Source: an uncultured Eubacteriales bacterium (GTDB lineage: Bacteria; Bacillota; Clostridia; Oscillospirales; Oscillospiraceae). Taken from it: a DNA stretch of 16,569 nt. The position numbers and the translations under genes are program-made. The DNA lies in assembly GCA_900553545.1 (NCBI GenBank), contig USDP01000017.1, positions 1-16,569 of the forward strand, read 5' to 3'. The number at the start of each line of letters is the position of its first letter. Position 1 is the stretch's first letter. The notes under the pieces were generated by a model, which saw only the letters and a list, made by a program, of their open reading frames with translations, searched no databases and had not been told where the DNA came from. Positions 5,375 to 12,185 of the stretch are shown here, in pieces.

Positions 5375-6082
5375 ATGCAGCGGCTCGACAAGATCCTCTC
5401 GGAGGCGGGCGTCGCCTCCCGCAAGGAGCTGAAAAGCCTCATCCGCGCGGGGCGCGTGACCGTGGACGGCGCAGTCGTCCGCGATGAGGCGAAAAAATTT
5501 GACGAGGCGGCGTGTACCATTGCGGTGGACGGCGCGGCGGTCGAAAAATACCGGAAGGTCCTGCTGATGCTGCACAAGCCGGCGGGCTACGTGACCTCGA
5601 CGGACGATCCGCGCGACCGGACGGTGATGGAGCTGATCCCGGAGCGCTACCGGAAGTTCGGCGTGACGCCGGTGGGGCGGCTTGACAAGGAGACGGAGGG
5701 CCTGCTGCTGCTGACGAACGACGGCGATCTGGCGCACCGCATCCTCAGTCCGCGCAGCGGCGTCTGGAAGACGTATTATGCCGAGCATGAGGGAACCGCC
5801 TCCGCCGAGGACTGCGCCGCGTTCGAGGCGGGGCTGACGCTCGGCGACGGGACAAAGTGCCTCCCGGCACGGCTGGAGCCGCAGGGCCATGGAAAGAGCC
5901 TCATCCATGTGCAGGAGGGCAAATACCATCAGGTGCGGCGGATGATGGCCGCGCGCGGGATGCCGGTGACGTATCTGAAGCGCATCGCCGAGGGCGGACT
6001 GACGCTGGGCGGGCTGGAAAAGGGTGCGGTCGCGGAACTGGATGTCGTGTGGGCAGAGAACGGGATGCACAGCATCTTGTGA
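5375..6082 (+). CDS. rsuA: 16S rRNA pseudouridine synthase (RsuA family)
   Basis: A 235-residue RNA-modifying enzyme. Residues 1-55 form an S4 RNA-binding domain (QRLDKILSEAGVASRKE...). From about residue 62 the catalytic domain follows, with LHKPAGYVTSTDDPR and the signature VGRLDKETEGLLLLTNDG, in which D104 is the catalytic aspartate. Then come the KTYYAEHEG block and YHQVRRMMAARG. The DPR and HKPAGYV context fits the RsuA group that isomerises U516 of 16S rRNA; RluB-type 23S activity cannot be fully excluded. I start at ATG 5375 because AGAAAGGGG precedes it and because the S4 domain begins here; an upstream in-frame ATG at 5318 would run through the inverted repeat. The gene is followed by about 245 bases without a gene. 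No clear promoter of its own is seen. Confidence 0.88.
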   Translation: MQRLDKILSEAGVASRKELKSLIRAGRVTVDGAVVRDEAKKFDEAACTIAVDGAAVEKYRKVLLMLHKPAGYVTSTDDPRDRTVMELIPERYRKFGVTPVGRLDKETEGLLLLTNDGDLAHRILSPRSGVWKTYYAEHEGTASAEDCAAFEAGLTLGDGTKCLPARLEPQGHGKSLIHVQEGKYHQVRRMMAARGMPVTYLKRIAEGGLTLGGLEKGAVAELDVVWAENGMHSIL

Positions 6083-6220
6083 AAACAGCGGGACGCTCTT
6101 GTGATTTTGACGAAAGAAAACTGTCCCATCCAGCGTTCCAGCATTTGGGGCAACTGACGAAAAACTAGGAAAAGAGCACAAAAACGGCATGCCATTTTGA
6201 AATAAAATGTCAAAAACCTC

Positions 6221-6249
6221 TTGCATAAATGCTGAAAACGTAGTATTAT
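6221..6249 (+). promoter_or_regulatory. Sigma-A promoter of the PucR-type regulator/ftsEX cluster
   Basis: TTGCAT (6221-6226), a 17-base spacer, TATTAT (6244-6249). Transcription would start near 6256, giving a leader of about 70 bases. No other promoter is evident before ftsE, so this one may drive the cell-wall genes downstream. Confidence 0.7.
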
Positions 6250-6277
6250 GTCTATGGTTGTTTGTGTAAAAAAGCAT

Positions 6278-6310
6278 TGACGCACGCCGCAGCATTTGCG
6301 CCCTGCGTCA
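6278..6310 (+). promoter_or_regulatory. Stem-loop in the leader of the PucR-type regulator
   Basis: Outer arms TGACGCA / TGCGTCA (7 bp) enclose inner arms CGCA / TGCG with a 5-base loop and a symmetrical 3x3 internal loop. The structure ends a few bases before the GGGAGG ribosome binding site of the gene. The outer arms are also a perfect inverted repeat and might be a protein-binding site, for instance for autoregulation. Confidence 0.45.
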
Positions 6311-6328
6311 GGAAAGGGAGGACATCCT

Positions 6329-7423
6329 ATGTCCAGCCGCGTTTTTCAAAGTGTCATCGTTCAGATGAAAGAAGCCACCGACCGCATGATCGGCGTGATC
6401 GACGCCGACGCAAACGTCATCTCTTGCAGCGATACTTCGATGATCGGCGAGAAATGGCCCGAGGCGGTTATCCGGCTCAACAGTGCGCCGGATTCCATCG
6501 TGGTGGTGGACAAGAAGACGTTCAAGCCGCTCGTGTCCTGGAGCGCGTATTTCGATTACGCCGTGTTTGCCGAGGGCGACGACGAGACCGCCCGGAGCCT
6601 GTGCGTGATGGCTTATGTGGCGCTGAACGGCGCGAAGACCTATTATGAAGAAAAACACGACAAAGGCACGTTCGTGAAGAACATCATCACGGACAACATC
6701 CTGCCGGGCGACGTGTATATCCGCGCGAAGGAGCTTCATTTCGTGACGGACGTGCCGCGCGCGGTGTTCCTGGTGCGGCAGGTTGGCCGGGCCGACGTGG
6801 CCGTGGTGGACTTGCTTGCGGGCATGTTCCCGGACCGGCAGCAGGATTTCGTCCTCTCCATCAACGAAAAGGACGTGGCCATCGTCAAGCAGATCACGCC
6901 GACGACCGAGAAGGAAGACCTTCTCAAGATCGCGCGGCAGATCGAGCAGACGCTGCACACGGAGCTTTTCATCAAGACGATGATCGGCATCGGCACCGTG
7001 GCGAGCCACCTGCGCGAGCTGGCCGACTCCTACAAGGAGGCACAGGTCGCCATCGAGGTCGGCAAGGTGTTCGACACGGAGAAGACCATCATCAACTATG
7101 AAAACCTGGGCATCGGGCGGCTCATCTATCAGCTGCCGACGACGCTCTGCGAGATCTTCCTGTCCGAGGTGTTCAAGAAGAATTCCATCGACGCCCTCGA
7201 TCAGGAAACGCTGTTCACCATCAACAAATTCTTTGAAAACAACCTGAACGTCTCTGAGACGTCCCGGAAGCTGTTCGTCCACCGCAACACGCTGGTCTAC
7301 CGGCTGGAGAAGATCAAGAAGCTCACAGGTCTCGATCTGCGCGAGTTTGACGACGCGATCATTTTCAAGGTGGCGCTGATGGTCAAAAAATATCTGGTGT
7401 CCCGCGAGAACCGCCTGATCTGA
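6329..7423 (+). CDS. PucR/CdaR-type helix-turn-helix transcription regulator
   Basis: A 364-residue cytoplasmic regulator. The N-terminal part (about 1-100) resembles the ligand-sensing region of sugar-diacid (CdaR-like) regulators. A middle region of about 120-280 looks like the degenerate GGDEF-like domain of this family (for example IGIGTVASHLRELADSYKEAQVAIEVG). A C-terminal PucR-type HTH lies at about 305-355, with FFENNLNVSETSRKLFVHRNT then LVYRLEKIKKLTG. The ligand is unknown. The start at 6329 follows GGGAGG 7 bases upstream; an ATG at 6296 is in frame but has no such site. The gene is only 38 bases ahead of ftsE on the same strand, with no clear terminator between, so it probably sits in one transcript with ftsEX. 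That points to a regulator of cell-wall or division functions rather than of sugar catabolism, which is inference. Confidence 0.85.
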   Translation: MSSRVFQSVIVQMKEATDRMIGVIDADANVISCSDTSMIGEKWPEAVIRLNSAPDSIVVVDKKTFKPLVSWSAYFDYAVFAEGDDETARSLCVMAYVALNGAKTYYEEKHDKGTFVKNIITDNILPGDVYIRAKELHFVTDVPRAVFLVRQVGRADVAVVDLLAGMFPDRQQDFVLSINEKDVAIVKQITPTTEKEDLLKIARQIEQTLHTELFIKTMIGIGTVASHLRELADSYKEAQVAIEVGKVFDTEKTIINYENLGIGRLIYQLPTTLCEIFLSEVFKKNSIDALDQETLFTINKFFENNLNVSETSRKLFVHRNTLVYRLEKIKKLTGLDLREFDDAIIFKVALMVKKYLVSRENRLI

Positions 7424-7429
7424 CGGCCT

Positions 7430-7443
7430 TGCGGCGCGCCGCA
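7430..7443. repeat. Short perfect palindrome between regulator and ftsE
   Basis: TGCGGCGCGCCGCA is a perfect 14-base palindrome in the 38-base gap. As RNA it would form only a tiny hairpin; as DNA it could be an operator. No U tract follows, so it is unlikely to terminate transcription. Confidence 0.4.
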
Positions 7444-7461
7444 TAGAAATGCGGAGATAAC

Positions 7462-8151
7462 ATGATCGAACTTACTAACGTAGTCAAAACATACGACATC
7501 GGCACGAAGGCGCTGCGCGGCGTGAGCATGAAGATCGAAGACGGCGAGTTCGTCTTTCTGGTCGGCCCGTCAGGGTCCGGCAAGTCGACGATCATCAAGC
7601 TGCTGACGGCAGAGCTGGCCCCGACAGAGGGCTGCGTGAACGTCAACGGCTTTCAGCTCGAGAAGATCCGCAGCCGCGCCATCCCCTATCTGCGCCGGAC
7701 GCTCGGCGTCATCTTTCAGGATTTCCGCCTGATCGAGAACAAGACCGTCTATGACAACGTCGCGTTCGCGATGCGCGTCATCGGCGCGTCGGAAAAGGAG
7801 ATCAAAAAGCGCGTGCCCTACGTGCTGGAGCTGGTGGGGCTGGAGAACAAGGGCCGGCGGCTGCCGAACGAGCTGTCCGGCGGCGAGCAGCAGCGTGTGG
7901 CCATCGCCCGCGCACTGGTCAACAACCCCAGCGTCATCATCGCCGACGAGCCGACCGGCAACCTCGATCCGGCGCGTTCGCTGGAGATCATGATGCTGCT
8001 CGAGCAGATCAATGCCCTCGGCACCACCGTCATGGTGGTCACGCACGAGAAGGAGCTGGTCAACCGGTTCACGAAGCGCGTGGTCGCGATCAACGAAGGG
8101 CTTATTATCAGCGACGGAATGGACGGGTACTATCTCAATGAAGAAGAATAA
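7462..8151 (+). CDS. ftsE: Cell-division ATP-binding protein FtsE
   Basis: A 229-residue ABC ATPase that pairs with FtsX at the inner face of the membrane and transmits ATP hydrolysis to an extracellular cell-wall hydrolase. Walker A GPSGSGKST at residues 35-43, Q-loop in VIFQDFRLI, signature LSGGEQQR from residue 138, Walker B VIIADEPTGNLD at 158-169, and the switch His in VVTHEKE are all intact. The length is standard for FtsE. GGAG lies 6 bases before the ATG. It overlaps ftsX by 14 bases, indicating translational coupling. FtsE/FtsX followed by an M23 hydrolase and an S41 protease recalls the B. subtilis ftsE-ftsX-ctpB order with CwlO-type control. Confidence 0.96.
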   Translation: MIELTNVVKTYDIGTKALRGVSMKIEDGEFVFLVGPSGSGKSTIIKLLTAELAPTEGCVNVNGFQLEKIRSRAIPYLRRTLGVIFQDFRLIENKTVYDNVAFAMRVIGASEKEIKKRVPYVLELVGLENKGRRLPNELSGGEQQRVAIARALVNNPSVIIADEPTGNLDPARSLEIMMLLEQINALGTTVMVVTHEKELVNRFTKRVVAINEGLIISDGMDGYYLNEEE

Positions 8152-9025
8152 TATTGGTTATCTGCTGCGCGAGGGCGTCCGCGGCGTGTTCGTCAACGGC
8201 TTTATGTCGTTTGCGGCCGTGTGCGTGACGGTGGCGTGTCTCATCATCATGGGCAGCTTTCTGCTCATCCTGTTCAATCTGAACGAAATGATCGTCGATC
8301 TCGAGCAGGAGAATGAGATGCTCGTCTACATCGACGAGAGCTATTCCGAGGCGAAGGCCAAGAGCGTCGGCAGTCAGCTGAACCTCATCTCCAACATCCG
8401 CGAGGCCAAATATGTCTCGCGCGACGAAGCGCTCGACAGTTTTGTCGAAGAAATGGACAGCGACGCGATGTTCAACGGTCTGGACGCCTCTACGTTCCGC
8501 GACCGCTATGTCGTCACGCTGGAGGACAACAGCCTGATGAAGGAGACCGAGGCGCAGATCCGCGCGGTCGACGGCGTGTCTGACGTGAATGCGCCGTATG
8601 AGATCATCAACGGCTTCCAGACGGTGCAGAAGGTGCTGAACATCGCGTCGGCGGTGATCATTGCGGTGCTGTTCGTGGTGTCGCTGCTGATCATCTCGAA
8701 CACGGTCAAGCTGGCGATGTACTCCCGGAGCGAGGAAATTGCGATCATGAAAATGGTCGGCGCGACGAACTCGTTCATTCGGATGCCGTTCGTGGTCGAG
8801 GGCTTCATCCTCGGCTTCCTCGGCGCGCTGATCGCGTTTTTCCTGCAATGGGGCCTGTACGACTTCGTGGCGATGAAGGTCGCGGAGATCGACTCGCTGC
8901 AGCTCATCACGGTCGCGCCGTTCCTCGACGTCATTGAGCCGGTGGCACTCATCTACGCGCTGACGGGCTTTGTGGTCGGCGTGTTCGGCAGCTTGCTGTC
9001 CATCCGGAAGTTCCTGAAGGTGTAA
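8138..9025 (+). CDS. ftsX: Cell-division membrane protein FtsX
   Basis: A 295-residue membrane partner of FtsE. It has an N-terminal transmembrane segment (about 20-47), a large extracytoplasmic domain (about 48-165) that contacts the cell-wall hydrolase, and three further segments (about 168-195, 218-245 and 265-290). The cytoplasmic SRSEEIAIMKMVGATNSFIRMPF block just after the second segment is the conserved FtsX coupling region. The start ATG at 8138 lies inside the 3' end of ftsE, 14 bases before that gene's stop ends. The next gene starts 28 bases downstream. The expected role is to relay FtsE ATP cycles into activation of the M23 peptidase encoded next. Confidence 0.95.
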   Translation: MKKNNIGYLLREGVRGVFVNGFMSFAAVCVTVACLIIMGSFLLILFNLNEMIVDLEQENEMLVYIDESYSEAKAKSVGSQLNLISNIREAKYVSRDEALDSFVEEMDSDAMFNGLDASTFRDRYVVTLEDNSLMKETEAQIRAVDGVSDVNAPYEIINGFQTVQKVLNIASAVIIAVLFVVSLLIISNTVKLAMYSRSEEIAIMKMVGATNSFIRMPFVVEGFILGFLGALIAFFLQWGLYDFVAMKVAEIDSLQLITVAPFLDVIEPVALIYALTGFVVGVFGSLLSIRKFLKV

Positions 9026-9052
9026 GGCAGCAGAACGATTTGGAGGAATTCC

Positions 9053-10324
9053 ATGCAATCCAGAAACAAATTCAAACGCATCGTCTGCATCGCGCTGGCC
9101 GTCATCATGACGCTGTCGCTGGTGTCGACGGCGCTGATCCTGATGGTCAACGCGGCCAGCTCGAAGGAGATCGAGAAGGAGCTGGTCGACCTGCGGGCGC
9201 AGCAGGCAGAGCTGAAAAAGCAGTCTGACGCGCTGAAGGCCGAGATCAATCAGAACGAGGCCGAGACGCAGACGCTGATCGAAAAGAAGGCGGACATCGA
9301 CAAGCAGATGGACATGTCCCGCCAGACGATTGAAAACCTCAACGCGCAGATTCAGCAGTACAGCCTGTTGATTGCGGACAAGCAGAGCGAGCTGGAAGAT
9401 TCGCTCGCCGAGGAAGCGGCGCTCAATGAACAGTACAAGGCGCGGCTGCGCACGATGGAGGAGACCGGCAAGATCTCCTACTGGTCGATCCTGTTCGGGG
9501 CGCGGAGCTTCTCCGATCTGCTCGACAAGATCGACATGATCCAGGAGATCGCGAAGGCTGACCAGCTGATGATGGAAAAGCTGAAGGCGATGTCCGAGAA
9601 GATCGCGGGTGAACGCGCGGATCTCGAGACGCAGATGGACGACCTGAACGCCGCGAAGGACGAGCTGGCTGTGCAGCAGGCCGAGTTGGAGACCCAGCGG
9701 GCCGAGTCAGACGAGCTGCTGATCCAGATGGCGAAGGAATACGAGTCCATGTCCGCAGAGTACGCGGACTACGAGGCGATGGAGGACGAGCTCTCGGCCC
9801 AGATCGCCAAGTCTGAGACCGACTATTTCAACGCCCTGTCCCGCGAGGAGGCGGCCAGGATCGCCGCAGCAGCAAAGAACAACACGGGCAGCAGCTCCGC
9901 GTCCGGCTCGTCCGGCAGCGCATCGGCGAGCGGCTTTGTGTTCCCAATGGCCTATGCGACCAAAATCACGGACGCCTACGGCTACCGTATCCACCCGCTC
10001 AGCGGCACGAAAAAGTGGCACAACGGCGTGGACTTCGCCGCGGGCGAGGGCACAGCCATCTACGCCACCAAGGCGGGCACCGTCACCTCCGCGACCTACA
10101 ATGAGGCCTACGGCAACATGGTCACGATCAACCACGGCGACGGATATTCCAGCCTCTACGGACATATGACGAACTATATCGTCTCTGTCGGCGACACCGT
10201 CTCCGCCGGGCAGACCATCGGCTATGTCGGCTCCACCGGCTGGTCGACCGGACCGCACCTGCACTTTACGATCTATTATAACGGCTCGGACGTCAACCCG
10301 CTGAACTACGTCTCGATGTCGTAA
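9053..10324 (+). CDS. EnvC/CwlO-like secreted M23 peptidase or murein hydrolase activator
   Basis: A 423-residue secreted protein. A signal peptide (about 1-35) with a VNA-AS cleavage-like site is followed by long coiled coils (about 38-140 and 165-270). Between them lies the family segment ISYWSILFGARSFSDLLDKIDMI, which in EnvC- and CwlO-type proteins regulates activity and contacts FtsX. A Ser/Gly-rich linker (about 279-296) leads to the M23/LytM domain with YGYRIHPLSG, HNGVDFA (H323, D327) and PHLHF (H402, H404). All zinc-site residues are present, so it may be an active peptidoglycan endopeptidase rather than an inactive activator. GGAGG lies 6-7 bases before the ATG. Position directly after ftsX argues that FtsEX controls it. 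Confidence 0.92.
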   Translation: MQSRNKFKRIVCIALAVIMTLSLVSTALILMVNAASSKEIEKELVDLRAQQAELKKQSDALKAEINQNEAETQTLIEKKADIDKQMDMSRQTIENLNAQIQQYSLLIADKQSELEDSLAEEAALNEQYKARLRTMEETGKISYWSILFGARSFSDLLDKIDMIQEIAKADQLMMEKLKAMSEKIAGERADLETQMDDLNAAKDELAVQQAELETQRAESDELLIQMAKEYESMSAEYADYEAMEDELSAQIAKSETDYFNALSREEAARIAAAAKNNTGSSSASGSSGSASASGFVFPMAYATKITDAYGYRIHPLSGTKKWHNGVDFAAGEGTAIYATKAGTVTSATYNEAYGNMVTINHGDGYSSLYGHMTNYIVSVGDTVSAGQTIGYVGSTGWSTGPHLHFTIYYNGSDVNPLNYVSMS

Positions 10325-10341
10325 GACGCAACGTTTTTCAC

Positions 10342-10379
10342 TTCCCACAGCCCGGAAATCGGGCTGTGGGAACGATTTT
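10342..10379 (+). terminator. Hairpin between the M23 and S41 genes, possible weak terminator
   Basis: A perfect 13-bp stem TTCCCACAGCCCG / CGGGCTGTGGGAA with loop GAAAT, followed by CGATTTTA. The U tract is short, so it is more likely a partial terminator or an RNA-stability element within the operon than a full stop. The next gene has no visible promoter of its own. Confidence 0.5.
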
Positions 10380-10399
10380 ACTCGAATTGAGGTGGCAGA

Positions 10400-11602
10400 A
10401 TGAAGAAGGGCTGGAAGATCGTGCTGGCGATCCTGTGCGCGTTTGTGATCGCAGCGGGGTCGTTTATCGCCGCAGTGCAGTACCTGAACACCCGATATGC
10501 CGCGGTGCTCTCCGCGCGCGAGGAAGATTCCCCCGTGCAGGCCAAGGCTGCCGAGGTACAGGAGATCATCGAGACGTATTTCATCGATGACTATGACGAG
10601 GACACGCTGGCCGACGGCGCGGCGTCCGGTATGGTGGACACGACGGGCGACGAATGGAGCTATTATCTCTCGGCGGACGAGGTCGCAGCCTACGAGGAAT
10701 CGATGGCAAACGCCTACGTCGGCGTCGGCATCACGATCACCGAGGATGCAGAGGCAGGCGGGATGCGCGTCGAAGAAGTCGTCTCCGGCGGCCCGGCGGA
10801 GGAAGCCGGAATCCGCGTGGGCGATCTGCTGCTGGCGGTCGAGGGCGAGGACGTCCTCACGCTCGGCATCGATGGGACGCGGAATCTCGTGCGCGGCGAG
10901 GAGGGCACGCGCGTCAATATGCACTTCTCCCGCAATGGCACGGAATACGACGTCTCCGTCGAGCGGCGGAGCATCGAGACGCCGGTCGTGACCGGGGAAC
11001 TGCTGGACGAGAACATCGGCTATATCAAGATTGACAACTTTGACGAACGCTCTGCCGCCGAGACCATCGCCTTTGTAAAGGATCTGATCGGTCAGGGCGC
11101 GGAGGCGCTGCTTTTCGACGTGCGCTTCAACCCCGGCGGCTATGCCGACGAGCTGGTGAAGGTGCTGGACTATCTGCTGCCGGAGGGCGATCTGTTCCGC
11201 AGCGTGGATTACGCGGGGCGCGAGGAGGTCGACACCTCGGACGCAAGCTGTGTCGAGCTGCCGATGGCAGTGCTCGTGAACGAAGATTCCTACTCCGCGG
11301 CGGAGTTCTTCGCGGCGGCGCTCCAGGAATACGAGTGGGCAACGATCGTCGGCTCGCAGACCTACGGCAAGGGCAATTTCCAGACTGCGTTTTACCTCTC
11401 CGATGGGTCGATGGTCAATCTCTCGATTGGCAAATACTATACGCCGGGCGGCAAGAGCCTGTCGGAAACGGGCGTGACGCCGGACGTCGTGGTCGACCTC
11501 GACGACGAGCAATACGCACTTTTATACTACAACGCACTCGAACAGGCGGACGATCCGCAATTTCAGGCCGCAATCGACACATTGACACAGAAAATCTCTT
11601 GA
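10400..11602 (+). CDS. Carboxy-terminal processing protease, S41 family (CtpB-like)
   Basis: A 400-residue secreted or membrane-anchored serine protease. One N-terminal hydrophobic segment (about 7-27) is followed by a helical region, a PDZ domain (about 100-185; VGVGITITEDAEAGGMRV..., GGPAEEAGIRVGDLLLAV) that recognises C-termini, and the S41 catalytic core (about 205-365). The Ser-Lys pair with its Gln is intact: S299 in NEDSYSAAEFF, K324 in TYGKG and Q328, with the usual 25- and 4-residue spacings. Substrates are unknown; B. subtilis CtpB acts in sporulation signalling and is also encoded next to ftsEX. GAGG lies 9 bases before the ATG. The gene's stop codon overlaps the -35 box of the greA promoter. 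Confidence 0.92.
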   Translation: MKKGWKIVLAILCAFVIAAGSFIAAVQYLNTRYAAVLSAREEDSPVQAKAAEVQEIIETYFIDDYDEDTLADGAASGMVDTTGDEWSYYLSADEVAAYEESMANAYVGVGITITEDAEAGGMRVEEVVSGGPAEEAGIRVGDLLLAVEGEDVLTLGIDGTRNLVRGEEGTRVNMHFSRNGTEYDVSVERRSIETPVVTGELLDENIGYIKIDNFDERSAAETIAFVKDLIGQGAEALLFDVRFNPGGYADELVKVLDYLLPEGDLFRSVDYAGREEVDTSDASCVELPMAVLVNEDSYSAAEFFAAALQEYEWATIVGSQTYGKGNFQTAFYLSDGSMVNLSIGKYYTPGGKSLSETGVTPDVVVDLDDEQYALLYYNALEQADDPQFQAAIDTLTQKIS

Positions 11603-11628
11603 CAGACCGCGCCCGGTGCGGCTATAAT
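11599..11628 (+). promoter_or_regulatory. Strong sigma-A promoter of greA-lysS
   Basis: Perfect TTGACA (11599-11604), an 18-base GC-rich spacer and perfect TATAAT (11623-11628). The -35 box overlaps the TGA stop of the S41 protease gene. The leader to greA is about 60 bases and contains a small hairpin TCCCCG / CGGGGA (11655-11672). Confidence 0.85.
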
Positions 11629-11696
11629 GGCAACTGGCGTTTTAGGAACATTCTTCCCCGCTTTTCCGGGGACGACGATAGAAAGGACCGCGAATT

Positions 11697-12170
11697 ATGG
11701 CAAAAGAATTCAAAATCAGCACGCTCCGCCTCAAGGAGCTGGAGCAGGAACTGCACTATCTGAAAACGACGCGCGAAAAGGAAGTCGCCGAGCAGATCAA
11801 AGAGGCCCGTTCGTTCGGCGACCTCTCGGAAAACAGTGAATATGACGAGGCGAAAAACGAGCAGGCCAAGCTCTATGGCCGCATCGCCGAGGTGGAGAAC
11901 ATTCTGGCACACGCCGTCATCATCGACGAGAGCGAAGAGGCCGAGGGCCGCATCGGCCTTGGCTGCACGATCAAGGTCGAGGACATCGAGACTGGCGACG
12001 AAGAGCTGTATGCCATCGTCGGCTCACAGGAAGCCAACCCGATGGAGTGCCGCATTTCGGACGATTCCCCGTTTGGCCGCGCGATGCTCGGTCATGTGGT
12101 GGGCGACATTGTCGAGGTTGAGGCCCCGGTCGGCACGCTGAAGTACAAGGTGCTCACGATCGAGCGCTGA
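11697..12170 (+). CDS. greA: Transcription elongation factor GreA
   Basis: A 157-residue standard-length GreA. Residues 1-75 form the antiparallel coiled coil that enters the secondary channel of RNA polymerase; the tip carries GDLSENSEYDEAK with the acidic residues D42 and E45 needed to stimulate transcript cleavage in backtracked complexes. The C-terminal FKBP-like domain (about 80-157) contains the ISDDSPFGRAMLGHVVGD block. An AAAGGA ribosome binding site lies 9 bases before the ATG. It is the first gene of a two-gene unit; lysS begins 15 bases after its stop. Confidence 0.96.
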   Translation: MAKEFKISTLRLKELEQELHYLKTTREKEVAEQIKEARSFGDLSENSEYDEAKNEQAKLYGRIAEVENILAHAVIIDESEEAEGRIGLGCTIKVEDIETGDEELYAIVGSQEANPMECRISDDSPFGRAMLGHVVGDIVEVEAPVGTLKYKVLTIER

Positions 12171-12185
12171 GAAAGAAGGAACGAT

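Larger units (their letters stand above)
6083..6328. other. Intergenic region between rsuA and the PucR-type regulator gene
   Basis: No gene seen. The left part (6083-6180) has no convincing terminator hairpin for rsuA. The right part holds the regulator's promoter (6221-6249) and a leader stem-loop (6278-6310). Confidence 0.5.

Noticed and set aside
10342..10379. Hairpin after the M23 gene as a definite end of the operon
   Set aside because: The U tract is short and no promoter is visible for the S41 gene, so I list it only as a possible weak terminator.
9707..11512. Long minus-strand open frame of about 600 codons opposite the M23 and S41 genes
   Set aside because: It is an antisense shadow caused by the GC-rich codon use of two well-recognised plus-strand genes; its translation is Arg/His/Asp/Val-rich without any family motif.
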